DNA from: UBA5189 sp040389445
GTDB lineage: Bacteria; Chloroflexota; Limnocylindria; Limnocylindrales; CSP1-4
DNA: 64,000 nucleotides
Direction of reading: 5' to 3'
NCBI GenBank assembly: GCA_040389445.1
Contig: JAZJZX010000007.1
Coordinates: 1 to 64,000, forward strand
In this document: positions 45,088 to 53,451 of the stretch, piece after piece
How positions within the stretch are numbered: the stretch's first letter is position 1
How the letters are laid out: every line of letters begins with the position of its first letter
Program-made: the position numbers and the translations under genes
The notes under the pieces: generated by a model
The model's database searches: none
The model's input: the letters and a program-made list of their open reading frames with translations, nothing else
What the model was told of the DNA's origin: nothing

Positions 45088-45726
45088 GTGCCATTCGTCC
45101 GAACTGTCCCTCGCCTCGCTCGCCTCGCCCCGTCTCGCAGCGCCCCGCCTCGCAGCGCCGCGTCTCGCAGCGCCGCGGCGTCGACGTGGCGCCGAGGCCC
45201 GGCGCTGCGTGGCCTCGTGCTCCTCACGGCCACGTTGACCGCCTGCGGTGCGACGCCACGAACAACTCCGGCCGTGCTGTTCGGGACGCCCGACCAACCG
45301 AGGGCCGTGATCATCGTGACCAGGGACTACTCGTACCAGCCCGCGGTCCTGGATCTGGTGCCGGGTGAATCCGTGGTCCTGCAGATCGTCAATGGCGGGT
45401 TGGCCGTCCACGAGGTCGTGATCGGGACCATGCGCGTCCAGGACGCCTGGGAAACGGCCGAGTCCGCAACCATCGGTGCGCCGCCCGGTCCGACGCCGGT
45501 CGTGAGCGTGCCCCCCGACGTGGCGGGGCTGCGCGCCGTGGTTCCGTCGGGTCAGCGAGTGGATGTCGCGTGGACGGTCCCGGCGGACGCGGCGTCGGAA
45601 ACCGAAGCCTGGCTCGTCGGTTGTCACATCCCGGGCCACTGGGCAGAGGGCATGGTGGCGCCGATTCGATTCCTCGGACCCGACGGCCGGCCGCTGCCGA
45701 CGGAGGCCGGTTCTGCCGCTCCGTGA
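45088..45726 (+). CDS. Cupredoxin-fold lipoprotein
   Basis: A 212-residue exported protein. A long basic N-terminus, partly built from short DNA repeats (45113-45180; ASRSA-like units), leads to a hydrophobic segment ending in the lipobox LTATLTACG (Cys about 54). The mature domain is cupredoxin-like, with His in GLAVHEVVIG (about 108) and the copper-binding-type C-terminal motif VGCHIPGHWAEGM (Cys, His, Met). It probably binds copper or shuttles electrons on the outer face of the membrane. The N-terminal start may be further downstream, since the region before the lipobox is unusually long. Confidence 0.8.
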   Translation: MPFVRTVPRLARLAPSRSAPPRSAASRSAAASTWRRGPALRGLVLLTATLTACGATPRTTPAVLFGTPDQPRAVIIVTRDYSYQPAVLDLVPGESVVLQIVNGGLAVHEVVIGTMRVQDAWETAESATIGAPPGPTPVVSVPPDVAGLRAVVPSGQRVDVAWTVPADAASETEAWLVGCHIPGHWAEGMVAPIRFLGPDGRPLPTEAGSAAP

Positions 45727-45816
45727 CGGGGCATCTGAGCGTGCCTGGTGGTACGCTTCCGGACGCCCGAACAGCGTGGGCGGCTGCGCCGCGTCGCAAG
45801 AGGAGAACCAAGCCCC

Positions 45817-46104
45817 ATGGCCTACGTCATCGCCGAGCCCTGCATCGACGTTCTCGACGTCTCGTGCGTCTCGGTCTGCCCGGTGGATTGCATCCACTTC
45901 GAGGAAGGCGTCGACCGCAAGCTGTTCATCGATCCCAACGAATGCATCGACTGCGGGGCCTGCGAACCGGAATGCCCGGTGAACGCGATCTTCCCCGAGG
46001 ACCAGGTCCCCACCGAATGGGCGAACTTCGTCCAGATCGATGCGACGTGGTTCACCGATCGCGGCGCCGCCCGTGTCGCCGTGGACGCCCTGAAGCCTCG
46101 ATGA
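45817..46104 (+). CDS. fdxA: 7Fe ferredoxin
   Basis: A 95-residue cytoplasmic electron carrier with two clusters: CIDVLDVSCVSVCPVDCI at the N-terminus and the second motif CIDCGACEPECPV (about 48-60), the pattern of [3Fe-4S][4Fe-4S] FdxA proteins, with the conserved tail EWANFVQID. Strong AGAGGAGAA ribosome-binding site before the ATG. TACGCT at 45752-45757 is a possible -10. The electron partner is unknown. Confidence 0.93.
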   Translation: MAYVIAEPCIDVLDVSCVSVCPVDCIHFEEGVDRKLFIDPNECIDCGACEPECPVNAIFPEDQVPTEWANFVQIDATWFTDRGAARVAVDALKPR

Positions 46105-46173
46105 TGGTGGGCTGAACGCCCATCGATCGCATTGCGCGATCACGGGCGTCGCCAGGGAACGGCACCCCCGCCC

Positions 46174-46398
46174 ATGTCGTTTCGTTCGACCTTCGACTGT
46201 CTCTGGTGCGGCGCGCATCACGTCGCTCGATCCCCGGCAGATCTCGAGGGCTGGGCCCGCCTGTGCCCGGCCTGCGTCGGTCGGGCCGGAGAGAATGGAT
46301 TCCTTCGATTCCGCCTGAGGCGCGCGCTCGAGGAACGAGCCGCGGCGGGGACGGCGCGCACGACTCCGGACGGGAACGATCAGGCCAAGCGGGCATGA
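46174..46398 (+). CDS. Small zinc-ribbon-like protein, unknown function
   Basis: A 74-residue protein with two CxxC pairs (FDCLWCGAHH at about 8-11 and LCPACVGR at about 32-35), a likely zinc ribbon, followed by a helical basic stretch (FLRFRLRRALEERAAA). No family was recognised. It lies between ferredoxin and proC; its 3' end is 44 bases before proC. Confidence 0.65.
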   Translation: MSFRSTFDCLWCGAHHVARSPADLEGWARLCPACVGRAGENGFLRFRLRRALEERAAAGTARTTPDGNDQAKRA

Positions 46399-46430
46399 CC
46401 GGGCCGGCAAGCGGCGACCCGGGCGCGTGG

Positions 46431-46436
46431 CATACT
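46431..46436 (+). promoter_or_regulatory. -10-like CATACT, six bases before proC
   Basis: CATACT, six bases, then the proC ATG, without a ribosome-binding site. This is the same arrangement as at 18987, 45073 and 59267, consistent with a leaderless transcript. Confidence 0.4.
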
Positions 46437-46442
46437 CGGGCC

Positions 46443-47303
46443 ATGTCTCCGCTTGCCCAGCGCACGATCGCGACCATCGGATCCGGCGTCATGGCCGAGG
46501 CCATCATCGCCGGGCTCCTGCGTGGCCGACTCGTGGACCCGACGCAGGTCGTTGCCAGCCACCCCAGGGCCGAACGGCGGGACCAGCTCGCGGGGGCGCA
46601 CGGCATCCGGACGGTCGCCTCGAATGTCGACGCCATCACCGGGGCGGACGTCGTGATCCTCGCGATCAAGCCCCAGATGCTGGCCCGTGTCGGGCGCGAG
46701 ATTGGACCCAGCCTGGTGCCGGGCCAGCTGGTGTTGAGCGTCCTTGCCGGAGCCACCACCAAGGCCCTTGCCACGGCTCTCGGTCACGACCAGATCGTCC
46801 GAAGCATGCCGAACACGCCGGCGCGACTCGGCAAGGGCATGACGGTCTGGTTCGCCACTCCCCAGGTGACCGCCGATCAACGCGCCCAGGCGGCAGCGCT
46901 CCTGGCCGCCCTCGGCGTCCAGCTCGAAGTCGACGACGAGAAACTGGTGGCGATGGCGACTGCCGTCTCGGGTACCGGCCCGACGTACGTCTTCCTGGTC
47001 ATGGAGGCGCTGATCGACGCCGCTGTCCACCTCGGATTTCCGCGCCACATCGCCCACGACCTCGTGATCGAGACGCTCGAAGGCAGCACGCTCTTTGCGA
47101 AGCAGTCCGGCATGCACCCGGCGGAGCTCCGGAACATGGTCACGTCTCCCGGCGGGACCAGTGCCGCGGCTCTGCACGAACTGGAATCCGGCCGCCTCCG
47201 AACGGTCCTGTCCGAGGCCGTGTGGGCGGCGTTCCGTCGCACCGTCGAGCTGGGGGACCAGCTCGAATCGACCCTCGTCCCGGGAGACGGCGACCCTCGT
47301 TGA
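46443..47303 (+). CDS. proC: Pyrroline-5-carboxylate reductase
   Basis: Reduces pyrroline-5-carboxylate to proline with NAD(P)H, the last step of proline synthesis. The 286-residue protein has the Rossmann motif ATIGSGVMAEAII (about 10-22), VVILAIKPQ, MPNTPARLGKGM, the substrate region AVSGTGPTYVFLVMEAL, and the C-terminal signature VTSPGGTSAAALHELE. The length is normal for the family. It lies seven bases before the proline dehydrogenase gene, which catalyses the opposite branch of metabolism. Confidence 0.94.
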   Translation: MSPLAQRTIATIGSGVMAEAIIAGLLRGRLVDPTQVVASHPRAERRDQLAGAHGIRTVASNVDAITGADVVILAIKPQMLARVGREIGPSLVPGQLVLSVLAGATTKALATALGHDQIVRSMPNTPARLGKGMTVWFATPQVTADQRAQAAALLAALGVQLEVDDEKLVAMATAVSGTGPTYVFLVMEALIDAAVHLGFPRHIAHDLVIETLEGSTLFAKQSGMHPAELRNMVTSPGGTSAAALHELESGRLRTVLSEAVWAAFRRTVELGDQLESTLVPGDGDPR

Positions 47304-47310
47304 GTCGGGG

Positions 47311-48282
47311 GTGAAGGTTCGGGCGGCCGCTTCACGCCTCGTCGAACGGGCGATGCGTGCGCTCCTGCTCGGCCTGTCCCATCGTCGGGTGATCGGCCGT
47401 CTGGCCACCCGGCTGCCCCTCACGCGGTCCATGGTGACCCGCTTCGTGGCGGGCGAGACGATGGCGGCGGCGATGCCGGCCCTCGAGCGCATGCGGGCAG
47501 CGGGATTCCGAACCACCGTGGACATCCTCGGTGAGGCGGTGCGCGCGCCGGAGGCGGCTCGGGCGGCGGCCAGCGCCTATGTCGCGGCGATCCCCGCCCT
47601 CGCGGATCGCGGTCTGGACCTCAACGTCAGCCTCAAGTTGAGCCAGATGGGCCTGATGCTCGACCAGGCGCTCATGCGCGAGAACGTCGGGCGGGTCCTC
47701 ACGGCCGCCGCTGCGGCGTGCGCATTCGTCCGGATCGACATGGAGGATCACGCGACCACGGACACGACGCTCGCCCTGTGGCGTGATCTGCGGACGATCA
47801 TGGCGGGCTCCGGCGACGTCGGGGTGGTCCTCCAGTCCGCGCTCCGTCGGACGCCCGGCGATGCAGAGCAGCTGATCGCAGCGGGCGCGCGGATCAGGCT
47901 CTGCAAGGGTGCCTACCGCGAGCCTGTCGCGGTGGCCCATCAAGCCAGGGCCGATGTGGACGCGGCCTATGTGGCGGTGATGCGCCGGCTGCTCGACGAT
48001 GGCAACTACCCGGCGCTGGCCACCCACGACGACCGGATCGTGGATGAGGCCATTGCCCATGTCAGAGCACATGGGATCGGGCCGGAACGGTTCGAGTTCC
48101 AGATGCTGTACGGCGTCCGTCGGGACCTCCAGGAACGCCTCCTCCGCGAGGGGTGGACGGTCCGGATCTACGTGCCGCTCGGCAGCGAGTGGTACCCCTA
48201 TTTCATGCGTCGCCTCGCCGAGCGGCCGGCAAACGTCCTGTTCCTCATCGGAAGCCTGTGGCGGGAGCGCCGAGGCCGCTAG
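47311..48282 (+). CDS. Proline dehydrogenase (monofunctional)
   Basis: FAD enzyme oxidising proline to pyrroline-5-carboxylate and passing electrons to the respiratory chain. The 323-residue TIM-barrel protein has DLNVSLKLSQMGL, FVRIDMEDHATTD, GVVLQSALRRTPGD, RIRLCKGAYREP, FEFQMLYGVRRDLQ and VRIYVPLGSEWYPYFMRRLAERP, all hallmark segments of ProDH. There is no fused P5C dehydrogenase domain. The start is taken as the GTG at 47311, seven bases after proC; an ATG 14 codons later is possible. The 3' end overlaps the convergent DUF5317 gene by four bases. Confidence 0.93.
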   Translation: MKVRAAASRLVERAMRALLLGLSHRRVIGRLATRLPLTRSMVTRFVAGETMAAAMPALERMRAAGFRTTVDILGEAVRAPEAARAAASAYVAAIPALADRGLDLNVSLKLSQMGLMLDQALMRENVGRVLTAAAAACAFVRIDMEDHATTDTTLALWRDLRTIMAGSGDVGVVLQSALRRTPGDAEQLIAAGARIRLCKGAYREPVAVAHQARADVDAAYVAVMRRLLDDGNYPALATHDDRIVDEAIAHVRAHGIGPERFEFQMLYGVRRDLQERLLREGWTVRIYVPLGSEWYPYFMRRLAERPANVLFLIGSLWRERRGR

Positions 48283-48815
48283 GCCGGCCCGCCCTCGCGC
48301 CGGCGCATCGCCGCCACAATGACGATGACGATCCCCAGGCCGATCAGCACATCGCCGACACTGAACACGTTGGCCAGCGGCACCCCGGCCGGCAGGGCAA
48401 AGATGTCCGTGAGCGGCCGGACGGCCGGGTCGGCGAGGACGATGCTGTTGGTGTGGTCGCCGGGACCGCCGAAGCCGGCATATTCGAGGGCCCGCGGGTC
48501 GGCGGGCATGAAACCGCCGTTCGTCGTGATCGCCACGAGGTTGCTCAGGGCACCGAACGCGACCACGGGCATGCCCGTCAGGCGCCAGTTCCGGGCAACC
48601 GCAACGAACACGGCGAGGGTCGAGAGGATGTAGATGGCCGGCCCGAGATCGCCCGCCGTCCGATCCCCGAATTCCGAGAACAGGACGACCTGGACCAGGA
48701 GCCCTCCCACGGCGAGTGGAGCCCAGCGGAATCCGAGGGCCAGCAGTCCGTCTACGCTGCCGCGAGCGACCAGCCCGACGATGAGCCCCACGGGGATCGC
48801 CCAGAGCATGAACAT
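48279..48815 (-). CDS. DUF5317-family membrane protein
   Basis: A 178-residue integral membrane protein with about five hydrophobic helices and the family-like loop AITTNGGFMPADPRALEYAG ... GDHTNSIVLADPAVRPLTDIFALP. I recognise it as DUF5317; no function is known. It begins five bases after the DinB-like gene and is probably cotranscribed with it. Confidence 0.8.
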   Translation of the reverse strand: MFMLWAIPVGLIVGLVARGSVDGLLALGFRWAPLAVGGLLVQVVLFSEFGDRTAGDLGPAIYILSTLAVFVAVARNWRLTGMPVVAFGALSNLVAITTNGGFMPADPRALEYAGFGGPGDHTNSIVLADPAVRPLTDIFALPAGVPLANVFSVGDVLIGLGIVIVIVAAMRRREGGPA

Positions 48816-48820
48816 GCCGT

Positions 48821-49327
48821 TCAGGCGCCTCGCGCGGTGAGGATGTCACGCAGCTGGGCGACGTGTTCCTCCGTGTGTGTCACCACGAAGCGATCCAGGA
48901 GCGCACCCACGGTCATCACACCGAGTCGGGGATGCTCGCCCTCGCGCTCCAGTTCGGCGGCCTTGAGTGCACGCATGCGTGCCGTGAGGCGGGAGCCATC
49001 CGCCCCGACGCGGGCGAATAGTTCGCGCAGCGGCAGCGTCCGGTCTCGGCCGATGATCCCGATCCGGACGGCATCCGCGGCGACCCGCCCGAATGGGGCC
49101 GGGGAGGTACTCGGGGCATCCAGGATCCGTTCGACCTCGCCGAGCCAGAACGGCAGCATCTCCTCCAGGTGGGCGAGGACCTCGGGCGGGCCCCAGCTCG
49201 CCTCGGCCTCGACGCCATAGAGCTCCGCCGGCGCCCAGGGTCCGGCCGCCTCCACACTCGGCCGGAGCGCGAGCACGGCGGCGATGGCCGCGTCGAGCCG
49301 ATCGGCCCGGGTATCGATGGTCGTCAT
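48821..49327 (-). CDS. DinB-like four-helix-bundle protein
   Basis: A 168-residue protein with the layout of the DinB/YfiT superfamily: WGPPEVLAHLEEMLPFWLGEVERIL in the first half and the C-terminal metal-binding-type VTHTEEHVAQLRDIL, where histidines may hold a divalent metal. Family members include thiol S-transferases; the activity here is unknown. GACACT six bases before the ATG and no ribosome-binding site suggest a leaderless message. It is divergent from hpd. Confidence 0.78.
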   Translation of the reverse strand: MTTIDTRADRLDAAIAAVLALRPSVEAAGPWAPAELYGVEAEASWGPPEVLAHLEEMLPFWLGEVERILDAPSTSPAPFGRVAADAVRIGIIGRDRTLPLRELFARVGADGSRLTARMRALKAAELEREGEHPRLGVMTVGALLDRFVVTHTEEHVAQLRDILTARGA

Positions 49328-49425
49328 GGTGCCAGTGTCTCACGAGCGGAAGCCGGAGCGAGACGTCGGGTCTACCATGCGTGGTCACTGACCCTCCACC
49401 TGCACAGCACGGAGGCGTGCGTCCG

Positions 49426-50595
49426 ATGACCGAGACGCTGAACCGGGCCGCGGCCAACCAGGCCGGCGCCCACGTCAACAAGGATGCCTACGCAGAGGCG
49501 AAGGACTTCCTGCCCCTCAACGGCATCGATCACGTCGAGTTCTGGGTCGGCAATGCCCGCCAGGCCTCGGCCTACTTCCGGGCGCTCTGGGGCTTCACCC
49601 CGATTGCATTCGCGGGCCTCGAGACCGGCATCCGCGATCGGGCCAGCTATGTGATGCGCCAGAACGACATCACGATCGTGCTGACCGCGCCGCTCTCGCC
49701 CGATGGCGAGATCGCCGAGCACGTCCACCGACACGGGGACGGCGTGAGGGACATCGCCTTTGCGGTGGACGATGCGGCATCGGCCTGGCGCGAAACCACC
49801 GCCAGGGGCGCCCGATCGGCGCTCGAACCCGTGGAACTCGACGGCGGCGTCGACGGCGTGCTGCGCCGCAGCGCGGTGTTCACCTACGGCGAGGTCCGGC
49901 ATTCGTTCATCGATCGGCGCGAATACCACGGCGTCTTCGCGCCGGGGTATCGGAAGGTCAGGAAGCCGGCCCGCGCGGCTGACGGGCTGTCGCTCCTCGA
50001 GATCGACCACTGCGTCGGGAATGTCGCCCTCGGCGACATGAACCGGTTCGTCGACTACTACCGCGACGTGTTCGGCTTCGCGCAGCTGATCCACTACGAC
50101 GACAAGGTCATCCATACCGATTACAGCGCCCTGATGTCGAAGGTCATGACCAACGGCAACGGTCGCGTGAAGTTCCCGATCAACGAGCCGGCGTCGGGCA
50201 GGAAGAAGAGCCAGATCCAGGAGTTCCTCGACTACTACCTCGACGCGGGGACGCAGCACGTGGCATTGCGGACCGAGGACATCGTCGGGACGGTGCGCGC
50301 GCTCCGGGCCAACGGCGTCGAGTTTCTTGGCATGCCCCACGCGTATTACGAAACGCTGGCCGATCGGGTCGGCGATGTCGGCGTGCCCATGGACGTCCTC
50401 GAGGAACTCGGGATCGAGGCCGATCGCGACGAGGAGGGCTACCTCCTCCAGATCTTCACCCGACCGATCCAGGACCGCCCGACGTTCTTCTTCGAGATCA
50501 TCGAGCGCCACGGCTCACGCGGCTTCGGGGTCGGCAACTTCAAGGCGCTCTTCGAGGCGATCGAGATCGAGCAGGCGCGGCGCGGGAACCTGTAG
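49426..50595 (+). CDS. hpd: 4-hydroxyphenylpyruvate dioxygenase
   Basis: Fe(II) enzyme converting 4-hydroxyphenylpyruvate to homogentisate, the second step of tyrosine degradation. The 389-residue protein has two vicinal-oxygen-chelate domains. The iron ligands are visible as His in LEIDHCVGNV (about 195), His in GTQHVALRT (about 276) and Glu in FFFEIIERHGSRGFG (about 363), with the conserved C-terminal GNFKALFEAIE. GGAGG lies ten bases before the ATG. TACCAT at 49373-49378 may be its -10. Homogentisate dioxygenase is encoded at 61490. Confidence 0.95.
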   Translation: MTETLNRAAANQAGAHVNKDAYAEAKDFLPLNGIDHVEFWVGNARQASAYFRALWGFTPIAFAGLETGIRDRASYVMRQNDITIVLTAPLSPDGEIAEHVHRHGDGVRDIAFAVDDAASAWRETTARGARSALEPVELDGGVDGVLRRSAVFTYGEVRHSFIDRREYHGVFAPGYRKVRKPARAADGLSLLEIDHCVGNVALGDMNRFVDYYRDVFGFAQLIHYDDKVIHTDYSALMSKVMTNGNGRVKFPINEPASGRKKSQIQEFLDYYLDAGTQHVALRTEDIVGTVRALRANGVEFLGMPHAYYETLADRVGDVGVPMDVLEELGIEADRDEEGYLLQIFTRPIQDRPTFFFEIIERHGSRGFGVGNFKALFEAIEIEQARRGNL

Positions 50596-50611
50596 GCGAG
50601 GCTCCCGCGCC

Positions 50612-50638
50612 GGCACGGTCAGCCTCGGTGACCGTGCC
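50612..50638. terminator. Bidirectional terminator hairpin after hpd
   Basis: A perfect 10-bp stem (GGCACGGTCA / TGACCGTGCC) with a 7-base loop, starting 17 bases after the hpd stop and overlapping the last codons of the convergent secreted-protein gene. It suits termination in both directions, although no long T-tract is present. Confidence 0.6.
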
Positions 50639-51098
50639 CATCGTCGAACGTCCCGTCCCAGAACCATGGGTTGAACTCGTCCGTCGTCGTGACGTCCACC
50701 GTGATCCTGAAGTGTCGCAGCGATCCGGTACCGCCGGTGAAGACGCATTTCCCGGGACCGGTGCCGGCATCGATCGGTGAGAGGTCGCAAAGCCCGGTCG
50801 CAGTCCCGCCCTGGACGTGGATCGTGGGCACGAGCGCGGTGGGCCAGACGCTGCTGTCCGCGTAGGTGATCTCGGTCCCCGCTGGGATCTTCTTGTCGTT
50901 CGAGGCCGTGACCGTGCAGGAGTCACCCGCGGCGGCGCACACCTTCACGAGGTGGAACTCCTTGTCGCGGTGCGGTGACGCCGACGCGGCAGGCGCCAGC
51001 ATGGCGAGGGCCGCGATCGTGGCCGAGATGACGAGGAGCCTTCGCAGGGAAGGCAGCCGAGGGCGGGATCGGCCGGCGGGCCGCTGCTGTGTCGACAT
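50619..51098 (-). CDS. Secreted protein, paralogue of 52730-53254 (ECF regulon member)
   Basis: A 159-residue exported protein with a signal peptide (about 20-41, ASA cleavage site). The mature part, about 118 residues, has four Cys (VCAAAGDSC, GLCDLSP, GKCVFTGG) that could form two disulfides, and shares order and motifs with the protein at 52730: HLVK-C, TVT, AGTEI.Y, GTATG-C, CVF.GGTGSL..F, VDVT. The pattern suggests a small beta-barrel resembling dirigent/allene-oxide-cyclase-like folds; function unknown. A promoter-like motif shared with its paralogue lies upstream (51165-51195). It is downstream of the sigma/partner genes on the same strand. Confidence 0.8.
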   Translation of the reverse strand: MSTQQRPAGRSRPRLPSLRRLLVISATIAALAMLAPAASASPHRDKEFHLVKVCAAAGDSCTVTASNDKKIPAGTEITYADSSVWPTALVPTIHVQGGTATGLCDLSPIDAGTGPGKCVFTGGTGSLRHFRITVDVTTTDEFNPWFWDGTFDDGHGHRG

Positions 51099-51164
51099 GT
51101 GTCCAGTCTCCGGGGACGGACGACCGCTCGAAGCCTGGCTGGCTCCGGAGGGGCCGATGTCACA

Positions 51165-51195
51165 CAGACGGAGGGCCGAGCCAGAACGTACAACC
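51165..51195 (-). promoter_or_regulatory. ECF-type promoter copy A
   Basis: On the minus strand GGTTGTACGTT (51195-51185), then 14 bp, then CGTCTG (51170-51165). The same 11-bp box and the same 14-bp spacing before CGTCTA occur at 53289-53319 upstream of the paralogous gene. CGTCT-type -10 elements are typical of ECF sigma factors, one of which is encoded between the two sites. Transcription would begin near 51157. Confidence 0.75.
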
Positions 51196-51246
51196 GTTCA
51201 TGGGGCGAGTCGGACTCGTTGATCGCACTCGACGGGTCGAGTCGGG

Positions 51247-52098
51247 CTAGTTGATCGCCTGCGACGGGTCAAGTCGAACGGTAGCCAGCAGCGCCTTGAA
51301 GTAGGCGAGGTCGACGTCGCCATCGAATCCGAACTGGTAGACGCGGCCGCCGGAGAACACCAGGGCGTCGAACCCGACGTCCCGGATGGAGATCCTTGAA
51401 TCGATGGGCACGAGACAGTCGGCGGCATCGAGATACCCCAGGGCGCCGTCGATCTCCAGGCGCGGCCAGGTCGAGCGGTCGCCACCACACGGCTCCCCTC
51501 CCGTATAGGGTCGGAAGAACGCGGCGAGCCACTGCTCCTCGGTCTGTCCGTTGCCGAGCGCCTGGGATGCGACCATCAGACGCGCCTCCCCGGGCCGCGC
51601 GATCGTGTCGAGCGCGGGGTGCCCGTACGGCAGGAAGGCATTCGCAGGCCAGCTGGCCGTGGCCGGCGTGACGGTCCAGCCGGCCGGGTAGCGCACCGAG
51701 AACCCGTTCCGCGCCGATACGTAGGTCTCCGTCAGCGGCGGGATGACGATCCCGGGCGCGGCTGAGCCGGAATCGGGAGGAGAACTCGGGCTCGGCGCAA
51801 CCGCCGTCGGCGTCGAGGACCCCGGCCCGACGACCCCCGGCTGGAGGCGGGTGCGGATGCTTCCCAGCGCGGCAACGCCGACGGCCACGACGAGGACCGC
51901 AGCCAGGAATTGCCAGGGCGCCGCGACCTGGGCGCGGCGGACGAAGCGCGGTGCGTTGACGCGCTGAACCCGGACGATCCGGGTCGAGCCCTCCTTGCCG
52001 GGCCCCGAGGAGACCTCCAGCAGCCGTGGAAGGTACCCGCTCTCGTCGGGTGGTCCGTCACGAAGGGAGCGCTCCAGGTCGCCGAGCGGGCCGGTCAT
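51247..52098 (-). CDS. Single-pass membrane protein partnered with the ECF sigma factor (candidate anti-sigma)
   Basis: A 283-residue protein with a cytoplasmic N-terminus of about 60 residues, one transmembrane helix (about 62-82, FLAAVLVVAVGVAALGSI), a Ser/Pro linker, and an outer domain (about 125-283) beginning YVSARNGFSVRYPAGWTV, of the PsbP/Mog1-like type seen in bacterial sensors, with two Cys (EPCGGD and ADCLVP). It overlaps the sigma-factor stop by four bases (ATGA). Position and topology are those of an anti-sigma factor, but no zinc-binding HxxxCxxC motif is present, so it would be a non-ZAS type. The signal sensed is unknown. Confidence 0.75.
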   Translation of the reverse strand: MTGPLGDLERSLRDGPPDESGYLPRLLEVSSGPGKEGSTRIVRVQRVNAPRFVRRAQVAAPWQFLAAVLVVAVGVAALGSIRTRLQPGVVGPGSSTPTAVAPSPSSPPDSGSAAPGIVIPPLTETYVSARNGFSVRYPAGWTVTPATASWPANAFLPYGHPALDTIARPGEARLMVASQALGNGQTEEQWLAAFFRPYTGGEPCGGDRSTWPRLEIDGALGYLDAADCLVPIDSRISIRDVGFDALVFSGGRVYQFGFDGDVDLAYFKALLATVRLDPSQAIN

Positions 52099-52652
52099 CT
52101 GAGACCCTCCTCGTTCAGGTACCGCTTGCGAAGGGTCGCCGTCGCCGCGCTGGCGTCGTTGCGCGCCCCGTTGGCGGTGATGCCCATGACTTTCCCGATC
52201 CGCTCGTACGACAGGTCGGCCCGATACCGCAGGTACAGGACCGCACGCTGGCGCGGCGGGAGCCGGTCGACCGCGGCCCATACCGCCAGGCGATCGGTCG
52301 GGTCGAGTTCATCCCGGGCGCCGACCGCCGAGAGACGGTCGGCGAGGGAGCGCCCGAGTCGGCTGAACCGATGGTGGTCCATGGCCAGCCGGTACGTGAC
52401 CCGGAATGCCCATGCTTCGGGGTCCACGATCGCCGTTCCCCTGGCCGACTCGGCCCACATCCGGAGAAAGGCCTCCTGAACCGCATCGTTGGCCTCGTCA
52501 TCGTCAAGTCCGAGGCGCCGACACAGCCCGAACAGCTCGCGGCCTCGGCGGTCGTGGACATCGGCCACGACCGCGGCATCGAGCGGACGGCGGTCCGGGA
52601 TGACCGCATCCGCCCCCGCCGCCGACGGTTCGGCGGGGAGCACGAGCAGCAC
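52095..52652 (-). CDS. ECF-type RNA polymerase sigma factor
   Basis: Region 2 (ELFGLCRRLGLDDDEANDAVQEAFLRMW ... RVTYRLAMDHHR) and region 4 (LPPRQRAVLYLRYRADLSYERIGKVMGI with the helix-turn-helix) are clear, with no region 3, as in extracytoplasmic-function sigma factors. The start is uncertain: GTG codons at 52652, 52643 and 52712 are all in frame. I chose 52652, giving 185 residues. It lies downstream of one secreted paralogue and overlaps its membrane partner by four bases. It probably recognises the GGTTGTACGTT-N14-CGTCT promoters on both sides of the cluster. Confidence 0.88.
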   Translation of the reverse strand: MLLVLPAEPSAAGADAVIPDRRPLDAAVVADVHDRRGRELFGLCRRLGLDDDEANDAVQEAFLRMWAESARGTAIVDPEAWAFRVTYRLAMDHHRFSRLGRSLADRLSAVGARDELDPTDRLAVWAAVDRLPPRQRAVLYLRYRADLSYERIGKVMGITANGARNDASAATATLRKRYLNEEGLR

Positions 52653-52729
52653 GGCCCCCGCGCCGTGTCGGGGGCGCGAGTCGGCTCGAACGCGGGTGGG
52701 CCCGAGGAGCACGAGTGCCGTCGGCTTCG

Positions 52730-53254
52730 TCAGAGCGGTCGTTGCGACACGCGCGTCAGCGGGACTCGCACGACGTCCTCCGTCGATGTGTCCGGAGGCG
52801 TGGCCGGGTCGGCGAAGTAGTACATCCCGTCGAGGTGAAAGAGCCCGAGGGCATCGACCGTGACGTCGACGATCGCGTTGAAGCCGGCGAGCGATCCGGT
52901 CCCGGCCCAGAAGGTGCACAGGCCGGTCGACGTCTTGCCGTCGAAGATGCAGTAACCGGTCGCCGTGCCGCCCGGCCCGGCGTCGGCCGTCACGTTGCTG
53001 CTCAGGAAGTAGGTGTTGTCGAGGATCGGACCCGTGTACAGGATCCTGGTCCCCGGCGGCAGGACGTCCAGGTCCGAGACCGTGATGGTGCAATAGCTCG
53101 AGGGGCCACCGTTGAACGTACCGCAGTTCTTGACCAGATGGAGCGGGCTGGGTGTCGAGTTCGCCGAGGCCGTCGGGACGAGGACTCCAAGGACGAGGAT
53201 CGCGTTGGCGAGAATCGCACTCGCGACCAGGAGGACTGTTCGTCTTGAACGCAT
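52730..53254 (-). CDS. Secreted protein, paralogue of 50619-51098 (ECF regulon member)
   Basis: A 174-residue exported protein: basic start MRSRRT, signal helix (about 7-32, cleavage near SAN), then a mature domain with HLVKNCGTF, YCTITVSDLDVLPPGTRILYTG, GTATGYCIFDG, GLCTFWAGTGSL and VDVTVDALGLFHLDGMYYF. Four Cys match those of the paralogue. Function unknown; it may be a small disulfide-bonded barrel. It has a promoter-like motif (53289-53319) identical in spacing to that of the paralogue. The sigma factor gene follows on the same strand, so the sigma factor may be autoregulated through this promoter. Confidence 0.8.
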   Translation of the reverse strand: MRSRRTVLLVASAILANAILVLGVLVPTASANSTPSPLHLVKNCGTFNGGPSSYCTITVSDLDVLPPGTRILYTGPILDNTYFLSSNVTADAGPGGTATGYCIFDGKTSTGLCTFWAGTGSLAGFNAIVDVTVDALGLFHLDGMYYFADPATPPDTSTEDVVRVPLTRVSQRPL

Positions 53255-53288
53255 GGGTGATCTCCACATCCGGGACGCCGCCAACGCA

Positions 53289-53319
53289 TAGACGATCGAG
53301 AGGCCCAAAACGTACAACC
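53289..53319 (-). promoter_or_regulatory. ECF-type promoter copy B
   Basis: On the minus strand GGTTGTACGTT (53319-53309), 14 bp, CGTCTA (53294-53289); transcription would begin near 53282, about 28 bases before the secreted-protein ATG. The 11-bp box and the spacing are identical to copy A at 51165-51195. Confidence 0.75.
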
Positions 53320-53451
53320 ACGAATCGACCCTGAGCACGAGATCGCCGGGCGTGGAGGCGGAACAAGGCCTGCGGGGCCCTTGAAACGGGCTGGCCGACG
53401 ACGGCTGCGGCCCTGCCCGGCAGGTCAGCCTGAGGCACGCATTCGACCGCG

